A stretch of 64,000 nt of DNA, from the NCBI GenBank assembly GCA_902826605.1, contig CADEFM010000005.1, positions 62,001 to 126,000 of the forward strand, read 5' to 3'. Numbering within the stretch: position 1 is the first letter of the stretch; each line of letters opens with the position of its first letter. Made by a program: the position numbers and the translations under genes. Shown here one piece after another: positions 27,736-35,298 of this stretch. The stretch comes from an uncultured Acidobacteriota bacterium (GTDB taxonomy: Bacteria; Acidobacteriota; Terriglobia; Bryobacterales; Bryobacteraceae). The notes under the pieces were generated by a model. The model searched no databases and was not told the origin of the DNA. It was given only the letters and a program-made list of their open reading frames with translations.

Positions 27736-29808
27736 ATGCGCCTCTGCTGTACCCTTTTATTGTTCCTTTTCTCTACCCAATTGATCGTCCACGGTCAAGG
27801 ATTGATCCTCGGGTCTGCGACCGCAAACCCTGGGAGCTCAACCGTCCTGGACTTGAGTTTCAATGCGAGCCAGACGTCCCCTAATTCGGCCATAGAATGG
27901 GCGCTTTCGTATCCTCCGGCGCAAGTTGCGTCTCTGCAGGTTACCGGTGGCCCCGCGTTGTCTGCCGCGGGCAAGTCGCTGGGCTGTCTCGCTGGGGCAG
28001 GAATTTATCGCTGTGTGGCCTATGGCTTGAATTTGACTCCTATTGGGAGTGGCGTGGTGGCCAAAGTCGCGGTCACGCTGGCCTCGAACCTCACAAACGG
28101 ATCCATGATCGGCGTTGCCATGAACAACGTAATGGGAACGTCCGCGGCTGGCGATGCGGTCAAACTCACGAATTCGGGCGGAGCCCTGAAGATCACGGGA
28201 GGGAGTACTCCAGCTCTCTCCTCGATCAGCTGCACGCCTGCATCGATTGCTCCGGGTTCCAGCACGAGTTGCGCGGTAACCTTCACCAGCGCTCCACTCA
28301 CCAACTCGATCGTCACTCTCGTGTCGTCGTCCGCTCTGTTGCCGATTCCGGCCAGTGTGATTGTTCCAGCGGGATCCACATCCGCGAACTTCAGCTCGAG
28401 GGCGGGAACCGTCTCCGAAACCACCTCCGTGAATGTGACGGGCACATGGAACGGCGTTACCAAAACCACGATGGTTTCCATCTCCATGAACACCACCCCT
28501 CCCGCACTTTCTTCGGTGATCTGCAGCCCGTCGCAACTCGCCTCTGGCGCAAGCGCCACTTGCGTGGTAACCCTCACCCGTGCCGCTCAATCGAACGTTG
28601 CCGTCAAGATGACGTCTTCTTCGCAGCTGCTTCCGGTTCCCTCCAGCCTGATCATAGCCGCGGGCGCAACCTCCGCAAGCTTCAGTTCCACTGTGGGAGT
28701 CGTCTCCGTCGTCTCCGTGGTGAACGTATCTGGAACATGGAGCGGAGTAAGCAAAGTCGCGACCGTTTCCGTCGCACCGTCATCAGCGCTGCCAATAGTT
28801 TCCACTCTAACGTGCACCCCGATCGTGCTAACATCCAGTGCGCCGGCGAGCTGCATGGTCAAATTGTCCAAGGATGGCATTGGCGCGACCGTGGTTAACC
28901 TAGCCTCCTCAAACAGCGCTTTAAAGGTGCCTGCGTCAGTAACGATCCCTGCGGGATATAGCCGCGTCAGTTTCATCGCTACCGCGAGCGCGGTCACGTC
29001 GAGCCTGACGGCCACCGTGTCGGGAACCGCGAACAACTCCAGCGCCTCTTCCGTGGTCACAATTTCTCCTGGCGTGACTCTCTCCGGCATCACTTGTTCG
29101 CCCGCATCGATTTATTCCGGCGCGGTGGCCAAATGCGCCGTGATTCTGAATGCTCCAGCCGTTACCAGCACCCCGGTGGCTCTTGCGTCTTCCGCGCCCG
29201 GGATTCTCCCGGTACCAGCATCGATTCCCATCCCGGCGGGATCGTCCTCCGCCTCTTTCAATGTCACCGCCGGCCCGGTATCGGCAACGACGGCCGTCAC
29301 CGTGTCAGCGGGGTGGGGCGGCGTTTCCAGGACGGCTGCGGTTTCGGTCTCGAAAATTTCGGCTCCTGGCGCTCCGGGATCGGTGGAAATCGTCTCATTG
29401 GCGCCGAACTCCGGAACTGGCGAGTCCCAAGTGTTCACCACAGTGGTCAAGGACGGGAATGGAGCCGACACCATATCCTACGTGCAGCTATTGATGAACG
29501 CGACGCTGACCGCCCTCAATGGATGCTTCATAAGCTATGATCGCGCATCGAACGTCTTTTCCCTGCTGAACGATGCCGGGACCTCATGGTCCTCGCTCGT
29601 GGGCGGAACAACCGGCCGAATTCGCAACAGCCAGTGCGCCCTGCAGGGGAACGGCTCCGGAGGAACGGTCGTGGGACAGAACCTGACGATTACCTACAAC
29701 CTGGATCTCTCAGCAGGCTTCGCCGGACCCAAGAAGGTGTTCATGCAGGCGTTCGATATCTCGGGGACGGACGACGTGTGGCGCCAGATGGGAACGTGGG
29801 CCAGATAG
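27736..29808 (+). CDS. Secreted protein: cohesin-like domain, four Ig-like Cys-pair repeats and a C-terminal domain
   Basis: A 690-residue protein. The signal peptide is LLLFLFSTQLIVHG. Residues about 22-155 resemble a cohesin-type beta-sandwich (NPGSSTVLDLSF, AIEWALSYPP, then GVVAKVAVTLAS), with Cys84 and Cys93 probably bonded. Four repeats of about 95 residues follow, each starting with a C-x-P-x5-G-x4-C type pattern (ISCTPASIAPGSSTSC is the first) and containing LLPVPASI-like and SASFSS segments. Residues about 550-690 form a different domain with NSGTGESQVFTTVVKD and CFISYDRASNVFSLLNDAG. Start at ATG 27736 is chosen because it matches the paralogue and has AGGA before it. It is Ser/Thr/Val-rich, secreted and probably a surface or matrix protein. 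Confidence 0.75.
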   Translation: MRLCCTLLLFLFSTQLIVHGQGLILGSATANPGSSTVLDLSFNASQTSPNSAIEWALSYPPAQVASLQVTGGPALSAAGKSLGCLAGAGIYRCVAYGLNLTPIGSGVVAKVAVTLASNLTNGSMIGVAMNNVMGTSAAGDAVKLTNSGGALKITGGSTPALSSISCTPASIAPGSSTSCAVTFTSAPLTNSIVTLVSSSALLPIPASVIVPAGSTSANFSSRAGTVSETTSVNVTGTWNGVTKTTMVSISMNTTPPALSSVICSPSQLASGASATCVVTLTRAAQSNVAVKMTSSSQLLPVPSSLIIAAGATSASFSSTVGVVSVVSVVNVSGTWSGVSKVATVSVAPSSALPIVSTLTCTPIVLTSSAPASCMVKLSKDGIGATVVNLASSNSALKVPASVTIPAGYSRVSFIATASAVTSSLTATVSGTANNSSASSVVTISPGVTLSGITCSPASIYSGAVAKCAVILNAPAVTSTPVALASSAPGILPVPASIPIPAGSSSASFNVTAGPVSATTAVTVSAGWGGVSRTAAVSVSKISAPGAPGSVEIVSLAPNSGTGESQVFTTVVKDGNGADTISYVQLLMNATLTALNGCFISYDRASNVFSLLNDAGTSWSSLVGGTTGRIRNSQCALQGNGSGGTVVGQNLTITYNLDLSAGFAGPKKVFMQAFDISGTDDVWRQMGTWAR

Positions 29809-30302
29809 ACTACAACGCGTCTGCACGCTGTTCGCACCGCGCCTTTAGCCCTTGCGCGACCGTCCGCGAACCCCTTGGTGGCGGCTAGCGACACCTTCCC
29901 TGACCTTTGTGGAATCGCTTCTGGCTGAGGTGCGTGATCACATCAAGGGGTCCCAGCGCCGATCGAGAAAGCCGCGAGAGAGCCCGGCGAGAAACCGAGA
30001 CCCTAGGGAATCCTCAGGCTCTATTCCTCTGTTGTCAGAAGTTGTTTTGGTGCCAGCGACGTACGGAGTTGCCTACAACAGAATAGCCTGCCGAATGGTC
30101 ACCAGATCCGCCATCAAAGCGACCAGCATGGCTTAGGGCAAACCCCTCGTATTGATAGGGCGCAACACCCCAACTTCTCAAGGGATAGGGTGAAACAGGA
30201 CCCCAGACTTGGTACTCATTGTCTACCAGTACCCCGTGTTTTACCCGACCAATCGAGTGATGGCGTTGTGCATGGGAGTCGATAACCCTCTCAGGACACA
30301 AA
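29809..30302. other. Intergenic region of 494 bases
   Basis: No gene or RNA is recognisable between the two paralogous repeat-protein genes. Short open frames on both strands have no ribosome binding site and no recognisable protein motif. The final 30 bases are the conserved leader of the second paralogue. Confidence 0.5.
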
Positions 30303-32213
30303 ATGCGCCTCAGTTATACCTTTCTATTATTCCTTTTCTCTGCTCGGTTGATCGTCCACGCCCAAGGATTGATCCTTACGTCGGCTACCGCCAGCCCAGG
30401 GAGCTCCACTACCCTGGATCTGTCTTTGAATGCGAGCCAAACGTCACCTAATGCGGCCATCGAATGGGATCTCTCGTACCCCTCTTCGCAAGTTACCTCG
30501 TTGCAGGTGACCGGCGGACCCGCGCTGTCTGCCGCAGGTAAGACGGTCAATTGCTTCGCTGCGGCAGGAACGTATAGCTGCATGGTCTATGGGATGAATG
30601 CTACTTCTATTCCAAGCGGACTCGTGGCTAAAGTCACGGTTACACTCGCCTCTAATCTTCCGAATGGCGCCGCCATCGGCATCGGCATGAACAATGCTGT
30701 GGGAACGTCGGCGGCCGGCGATGCGATTCCACTCACCAATTCTGGCGCTTCGGTGAATGTCGCGGGTGGAAGCTCTCCGGCGCTCTCCGCGATTAACTGC
30801 ACTCCTTCATCGATTGCATCGGGTTCAAGCACGAGTTGCTCAGTTACTTTTACAAGTGCTCCGACAACCAATGCCACCGTGACCCTCACCTCATCTTCCG
30901 CGTCACTGCCGGTGCCAGCCAGTGTCATTATCCCTGCGGGGTCCACGTCCACTAGTTTCAGCTCTACTGCTGGAACGGTCTCGGCAACGACCTCAGCAAA
31001 TGTTACCGCTACCTGGGGCGGCGTGAGCAAGACCTCATTGGTTTCTATCTCAACGAATGCGGCCGCGCCTGCGCTTTCAACGGTGACGTGCAGTCCTTCA
31101 TCGCTTGCATCCGGTGCGAGCGCCAGTTGCGCGGTAGCGCTGACTCGCGCCGCGACATCGAATGCGACGGTAACTCTGACTTCTTCCTCGCCGATGCTGC
31201 CGGTGCCAGCCAGTTTGATCATCCCAGCGGGCGCCACCTCGGCAAGCTTCAGTTCCACTGCGGGAGTAGTTTCGGCTACAACTGCAGTAGACGTAACGGC
31301 GACATGGAGCGGTGTAAGCAAAGTGGCGGCGGTCTCCATTTCGTCTGCCTCAACGCTCCCTACGCTTGCGAGTATCACGTGCACCCCAACCACGGTGGCC
31401 TCGGGTGGGTCCACGAGTTGCGTGGCTAAACTGTCAGCGGACCCAAGAGGCACTACCACAATCAAACTCACTTCCTCCAGCACTGCCCTGAAGGTGCCGT
31501 CATCGGTGACGACCCGCGACGGATGGAGTGGCGTGAGCTTCACTGCTACAGCGAGCTCTGTCACCACAAACGTTTCAGCGACGATATCGGGAACCGCAAA
31601 TAACTCCAGTGCTTCCTCCGTAGTGACTATTTCCTCCGGCGTGACTCTTTCGGGCGTTACTTGTTCGCCCACATCGATTTATTCCGGCGCCAGCACCAAG
31701 TGCACCGCGACGCTGAGTGCCAAGGCGGTTACAAACGCCACGGTTGCCCTCACTTCTTCGGCATCGGGTATTCTCCCGGTGCCCGCATCGATTTCCATTC
31801 CGACGGGATCGACTTCCGCTTCTTTTAACGTCACCGCTGGCTCCGTATCTGCAACCACCTCAGTGACGCTTTCAGCGTCGTCGGGCGGCGTTTCACGTAC
31901 GGTTTCAGTTTCGGTTTCGAAGCCACCGACCGCGACGCTTGCAGGCATCTCCTGCACGCCGTCTCAAATCAGGTCGAGATCGACCACCAGGTGCACGATC
32001 AGCTTGGCTGCGGCGGCCTCCGTCTCCACGGTCGTGGCGATTTCGGCGTCCAACTCGACCTTAGGCGTCCCTGTTTCGTTCACGATACAAAAAGGCGCTT
32101 CCAGCGGTAAATTTGACGTCAAAGCATTTACTGTGCAAAGCACCGTACAGACAGTAGTGTCAGCGACGCTCAATGGCCAAACCCAGACCACTACAGTGAC
32201 AGTGACACGTTAG
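30303..32213 (+). CDS. Secreted protein: cohesin-like domain and five Ig-like Cys-pair repeats
   Basis: A 636-residue paralogue of the preceding gene. The signal peptide is FLLFLFSARLIVHAQ. The cohesin-like domain has SPGSSTTLDLSLNASQTSPN, AIEWDLSYPSSQ and LVAKVTVTLAS. Five repeats follow, with Cys pairs such as INCTPSSIASGSSTSC, VTCSPSSLASGASASC and, in the last one, ISCTPSQIRSRSTTRC. The unique C-terminal domain of the first paralogue is absent. About half of the residues are Ser, Thr, Ala or Val, so it is a plausible O-glycosylation substrate and matrix fibre protein. The ATG has AGGA about 8 bases before it. Confidence 0.75.
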   Translation: MRLSYTFLLFLFSARLIVHAQGLILTSATASPGSSTTLDLSLNASQTSPNAAIEWDLSYPSSQVTSLQVTGGPALSAAGKTVNCFAAAGTYSCMVYGMNATSIPSGLVAKVTVTLASNLPNGAAIGIGMNNAVGTSAAGDAIPLTNSGASVNVAGGSSPALSAINCTPSSIASGSSTSCSVTFTSAPTTNATVTLTSSSASLPVPASVIIPAGSTSTSFSSTAGTVSATTSANVTATWGGVSKTSLVSISTNAAAPALSTVTCSPSSLASGASASCAVALTRAATSNATVTLTSSSPMLPVPASLIIPAGATSASFSSTAGVVSATTAVDVTATWSGVSKVAAVSISSASTLPTLASITCTPTTVASGGSTSCVAKLSADPRGTTTIKLTSSSTALKVPSSVTTRDGWSGVSFTATASSVTTNVSATISGTANNSSASSVVTISSGVTLSGVTCSPTSIYSGASTKCTATLSAKAVTNATVALTSSASGILPVPASISIPTGSTSASFNVTAGSVSATTSVTLSASSGGVSRTVSVSVSKPPTATLAGISCTPSQIRSRSTTRCTISLAAAASVSTVVAISASNSTLGVPVSFTIQKGASSGKFDVKAFTVQSTVQTVVSATLNGQTQTTTVTVTR

Positions 32214-32221
32214 AGTTTCCG

Positions 32222-32248
32222 GGGAGGCGGAGTCTTCAACCGCCTCCC
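32222..32248 (+). terminator. Rho-independent terminator candidate after the second repeat-protein gene
   Basis: GGGAGGCGG and CCGCCTCCC form a perfect 9-bp GC-rich stem with a 9-base loop, starting 8 bases after the TAG stop. It is followed by TTCCC and a weak TCCTTTTC stretch, so termination may be only partly intrinsic. Confidence 0.6.
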
Positions 32249-32326
32249 TTCCCAATCCTTTTCATTCTGAGACCCATATTCGTACTCCTATATGCGGCGC
32301 CTGCCCTAAATGGCCGCGAGATAATG

Positions 32327-32342
32327 TGGCCTGTAGCTTGCA
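32327..32342 (+). promoter_or_regulatory. Candidate sigma-54 promoter of the FemAB unit
   Basis: TGGCCTGTAGCTTGCA matches the -24/-12 consensus at TGGC and at all five bases of TTGCA, with GG-N10-GC spacing. The predicted start of transcription is near 32353, which leaves only about 9 bases before the GTG start of the FemAB-like gene. Confidence 0.6.
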
Positions 32343-32361
32343 CTTAGGGTCCCCATAGCCT

Positions 32362-33447
32362 GTGGTCCAATCACATTCAGTTCAAGAAGATACGCCAGGG
32401 TTCTCCGGAACCGCAGTTTGTGTCCGGCCGTTCGCGGCCGGTGAAGAAAGGGCCTGGGATGATTTTGTCCTAGCCCATTCCCACGGGTCTCCCTTTCACC
32501 TGATGGCTTGGAAGAAGACCATCAGCGAAGTCTTTGGATACATTCCCAAATATTTGGTAGCCGAGCAAAGTGGACGCATTCGAGGGGTACTGCCCCTTTT
32601 TTTGGTGAAGAATCTATTGGTTAAAAAAGCCCTGATTTCATCCCCGTTTGCCGTTTACGGGGGTGTCTTGAGCGATGGGCCGGAAGTCCACAAGGCGTTC
32701 CGGGACGCATTGGAACAGCTGGGCCGCTCTCTCGGCGTTCAATATATAGAGCTTCGCAACCAGTATCCGGAACAGCGGCTCGGTTTCGCGCCCATCCAAA
32801 CCTACGTATCTTTCGTGCAGTCCATTGGTCCGGACGAAGCTGGGCTATTGGAGGCGATTCCTCGAAAAACCCGCGCCATGGTCCGTAAGTCGTTGAATGC
32901 AGGATTCGTCACCCGCCGATTGGAGACCGCGAGTCCTGGTTTTCTGGACGTCTATGCCCGCAGTCTGCGGCGGCTTGGAACGCCTTGTTTCCCTTTGCAC
33001 TATTTTGATCAACTAATGCACAATTTCAAAGGCAGCGTCGACGTCCGTGAAGTGACATCGGACGGCAGTGTTGGGGCTGCGGTACTGACCTTCTATTTCC
33101 GAGACCAGGTGATGCCCTATTACGGCGCCAGCCACCCGTCCTGGAACGCGCGGGCTCCTAACAATTTCATGTACTTCGACCTGATGCGATCCACCGCTAA
33201 GGAGGGCTACCGCATTTTCGATTTTGGACGCAGCAAAAAACACGGTTCCACGTCGTATGACTTCAAGTCCCATTGGGGCATGACCGAACGCGAGTTGCCG
33301 TATGAGATCCTATTAGTTAAACGCAAGGAAGCGCCCAATTTTACGCCCAATAACCGGGCTTATGAATGGCCGCTGGCGATATGGCGGCGGCTGCCGTTGC
33401 CGGTTACGAAATTCCTCGGACCGTTCTTCATTCGATTGGTTCCGTAG
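32362..33447 (+). CDS. FemAB-like acyltransferase, exosortase A/PEP-CTERM-associated
   Basis: A 361-residue double-GNAT protein of the FemAB-related family that occurs in exosortase A loci. Landmarks: SPFHLMAWKKTISEVFGY near the N-terminus, IPRKTRAMVRKSLNAGFVTR in the centre and the C-terminal YFDLMRSTAKEGYRIFDFGR then STSYDFKSHWG, the FemAB/GNAT signature of the group. True FemA/FemB enzymes transfer amino acids from aminoacyl-tRNA; the substrate of this branch is not established. The start is a GTG at 32362. A tRNA-like RNA begins 41 bases after the stop codon, which is notable for this enzyme type. Confidence 0.85.
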   Translation: MVQSHSVQEDTPGFSGTAVCVRPFAAGEERAWDDFVLAHSHGSPFHLMAWKKTISEVFGYIPKYLVAEQSGRIRGVLPLFLVKNLLVKKALISSPFAVYGGVLSDGPEVHKAFRDALEQLGRSLGVQYIELRNQYPEQRLGFAPIQTYVSFVQSIGPDEAGLLEAIPRKTRAMVRKSLNAGFVTRRLETASPGFLDVYARSLRRLGTPCFPLHYFDQLMHNFKGSVDVREVTSDGSVGAAVLTFYFRDQVMPYYGASHPSWNARAPNNFMYFDLMRSTAKEGYRIFDFGRSKKHGSTSYDFKSHWGMTERELPYEILLVKRKEAPNFTPNNRAYEWPLAIWRRLPLPVTKFLGPFFIRLVP

Positions 33448-33452
33448 GGCAG

Positions 33453-34769
33453 GTGGAATCTCGCGTGCTATCAAGTTCACAGACAAATAGGCGGGTAGCT
33501 CAATGGCAGAGCGCCTCTATAAACACAGAGGAGGGTGCAGCGTTCAACTCCTGCTCCGCCTACCAAAATCCTCCCGGACTTCTTTTTCTTTCTCACTGCG
33601 TACCCAATCCTCCGAACAAAGGCGAAAAAATTCGGGCGCACCATGAATTGATGTTGTGCGCCCGTTTGTGGCCGGTTCACTTGGTGTGTTTCGCGCGTAC
33701 CGAGCGCGAAGTCCAGGAAGCGCTGGAGCTGCAACCCTTGTGCGCGTCCGTTTACGTGGAACATCTGCGGCAACCGGCCGCTCTCGCGCGGGCAGCGGTG
33801 CAATTCGCCACAGGAAATTCCTTGACGCTGTCGTTCTATTCCAGCCGTAGACTGAGGAGGCATGCTCAGCAGTTAGTCGCCAGCACGCCCATGTTTGCAA
33901 CGCTAGCCTATTCGTCCGCCATGGTCCAATATGCGCCGGAGAATATTCCCATGGTTTTGGATATGGTGGATGCGGATTCGGAAAAATGGATGCAGTTCGC
34001 CGATTCTCGCCGTCCGCGCTGGCTGTTTCGTGCCGAGGGCTTGCGGCTCAGGGAACAGGAAGCCGCGCAGGTGCGCCGCGCCACAAGGACCTTCGTAACA
34101 ACGGATCGCGAAGCCCATGTCCTGACAGCCGACGGCGGCCATTCCGCCGAAACCATGTGCAATGGAGTGGACACAGGCTTTTTCGATCCATCAATCGTCT
34201 CCGCGCCGTCCGGCTCGGGCAGCCCAGTGATTTTCGTGGGCGCCATGAATTATTATCCGAACATTGATGCCGTGCGCTGGTTCGCCACCCATGTTTTCCC
34301 CGAGTGGAAGCGCCGTGATCCGCAAGCTACTTTTTGTATCGTGGGCCGCAATCCGCCGGCACAGGTCCGGCAATTGGGCGAAATCGATGGTATCGAGGTT
34401 CCCGGTGAAGTGGATGACGTTCGTCCCTATCTGGCCTCTGCACGTGCGATGGTTGCGCCCATGCGAATCGCCCGCGGAATTCAAAACAAAGTATTGGAGG
34501 CGCTCGCGATGGGCAAGCAAGTGATGGCCTCGCGACAGGTGGCAGAGTGCTTCGGCGCGGACCAGCCGCCGGGATTGTCACGCTGCGACTCCGTGCCGGA
34601 ATATTTGGAAACCCTCGCAAAGCTCAAAGCGGCCCCTGGGGCGTGGGATCCCGAAATCAGAGCGGCAGTTCGCCAACGTTTTTCCTGGGATGCGAACTTG
34701 CAGCAATTACAGCGCGCACTGGAACCCTTGGCTTGCGCCTATAATGTCGAACGTTCTGTCGCCACCTAG
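33453..34769 (+). CDS. Glycosyltransferase of the PEP-CTERM/EpsH1 group, start uncertain
   Basis: GT-B glycosyltransferase whose conserved N-terminus is LLFLSHCVPNPPNKGEKIR (from about 33581), with VLDMVDADSEKWMQFA and the donor-binding part PMRIARGIQNKVLEALAMGK. This is the family regularly found in exosortase A loci. The start is a problem: between the end of the tRNA-like RNA (33565) and the conserved N-terminus there is no ATG, GTG or TTG in frame. The nearest upstream starts are GTGs at 33453 and 33465, and translation from them would run through the RNA. The next downstream starts (about 33645-33648) would remove the PNPPNKGEKIR motif. Coordinates here use the GTG at 33453, 6 bases after the FemAB stop. 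Confidence 0.75.
   Translation: MESRVLSSSQTNRRVAQWQSASINTEEGAAFNSCSAYQNPPGLLFLSHCVPNPPNKGEKIRAHHELMLCARLWPVHLVCFARTEREVQEALELQPLCASVYVEHLRQPAALARAAVQFATGNSLTLSFYSSRRLRRHAQQLVASTPMFATLAYSSAMVQYAPENIPMVLDMVDADSEKWMQFADSRRPRWLFRAEGLRLREQEAAQVRRATRTFVTTDREAHVLTADGGHSAETMCNGVDTGFFDPSIVSAPSGSGSPVIFVGAMNYYPNIDAVRWFATHVFPEWKRRDPQATFCIVGRNPPAQVRQLGEIDGIEVPGEVDDVRPYLASARAMVAPMRIARGIQNKVLEALAMGKQVMASRQVAECFGADQPPGLSRCDSVPEYLETLAKLKAAPGAWDPEIRAAVRQRFSWDANLQQLQRALEPLACAYNVERSVAT
33489..33565 (+). tRNA. tRNA-like RNA with expanded anticodon loop and bulged T stem
   Basis: A 77-nt cloverleaf with encoded CCA. The acceptor AGGCGGG pairs with UCCGCCU (one G-U pair), discriminator A. T8, A9 and the D stem GCTC/GAGC are normal, with GG in the D loop (33505-33506). 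The anticodon stem CCTCT/AGAGG closes an 8-nt loop, ATAAACAC, one base longer than normal, so the anticodon is unclear (AAA after the U, or a four-base reading). The variable loop is AGGGT. The T loop TTCAACT is canonical, but the T stem needs a bulged C (33541) to pair. A1-U72 is also uncommon for bacterial tRNAs. It could be a special tRNA for the FemAB-like enzyme or a decaying tRNA gene. Confidence 0.6.
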
Positions 34770-34783
34770 CATCTAACAATCGC

Positions 34784-35281
34784 ATGAACCGCGCACACAT
34801 CGCTTCTATAGCACTAACCTTGATCGCGTGCATGGAAATTCATGCGCAAACGCTTACACTGTCGTCGCCCTCCGCCGCAGCCGGCGCGGTGATCGCCGCG
34901 GAGATCACGATCACGACACCGGCCGGATCGCCCCAGCCGGCATCGCTTGAGTGGACAGTCACATTCCCATCGAGAGATCTTACGCTCATAGGCGATGGGC
35001 CGACGATCGACCCCGTGCGGCAGACTGCGGGGAAGATGCTCGTGTGCCGGGGTACATGGAAAAAGAACATGACCTATTCGTATCATTGCTTGCTGGCAGG
35101 TGGAGTCACGCCGCTGGCTGACGGGCCGGTGGCCATTTTGCGCTTTCAGATACGGGCTGGGGCGCGCCCGGCCGTGCACCCGTTGGAACTGGAAAATCTC
35201 AAAGCTGTGACAGCCGCAGCCAAGACAACCCGTCTTAACGGCGGCAACGGCTCACTTAGGATCGTCGTCTCGCCTATTTAA
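34784..35281 (+). CDS. Small secreted single-domain cohesin-like protein
   Basis: A 165-residue protein with a signal peptide (ALTLIACMEIHA) and one domain similar in layout to the N-terminal domain of the two large repeat proteins: LSSPSAAAGAVIAAEITI, ASLEWTVTFPS, a Cys pair (CRGTWKKNMTYSYHC), and GPVAILRFQIRAG. These are the strand positions expected for a cohesin-type beta-sandwich. It is the last gene of the FemAB unit, 14 bases after the glycosyltransferase, so a connection with the exosortase system is likely. It may be a free adaptor for dockerin-bearing proteins; that is inference. Confidence 0.65.
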   Translation: MNRAHIASIALTLIACMEIHAQTLTLSSPSAAAGAVIAAEITITTPAGSPQPASLEWTVTFPSRDLTLIGDGPTIDPVRQTAGKMLVCRGTWKKNMTYSYHCLLAGGVTPLADGPVAILRFQIRAGARPAVHPLELENLKAVTAAAKTTRLNGGNGSLRIVVSPI

Positions 35282-35298
35282 CGTGCCGGCTATTTTAT

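Larger units (their letters stand above)
27736..32213 (+). repeat. Tandem duplication of a secreted repeat-protein gene
   Basis: The genes at 27736 and 30303 are paralogues in direct orientation. Similarity begins in the leader (GAGTCGATAA, TCAGGACA) and continues through the signal peptide, the cohesin-like domain and the first four repeats. They diverge at the end: the first has a unique C-terminal domain and the second a fifth repeat. Within each gene the 285-base repeats also resemble each other. Confidence 0.8.

Noticed and set aside
27838..28590. Long minus-strand frames opposite the repeat proteins (also 28587-29093 and 30587-31672)
   Set aside because: The sense strand has a signal peptide and well-formed repeats; the antisense frames mirror the repeated codon pattern (Val/Thr/Glu-rich) and have no start signals.
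28200..31960. Impression of a CRISPR-like or satellite repeat
   Set aside because: The repetition is at protein level, with units of about 285 bases and many differences; there are no short identical repeats with unique spacers.
33489..33515. Resemblance of GGCGGGTAGC to an RfaH ops/JUMPstart element
   Set aside because: The bases are part of the acceptor and D arm of the tRNA-like RNA, and the rest of the ops consensus is missing.
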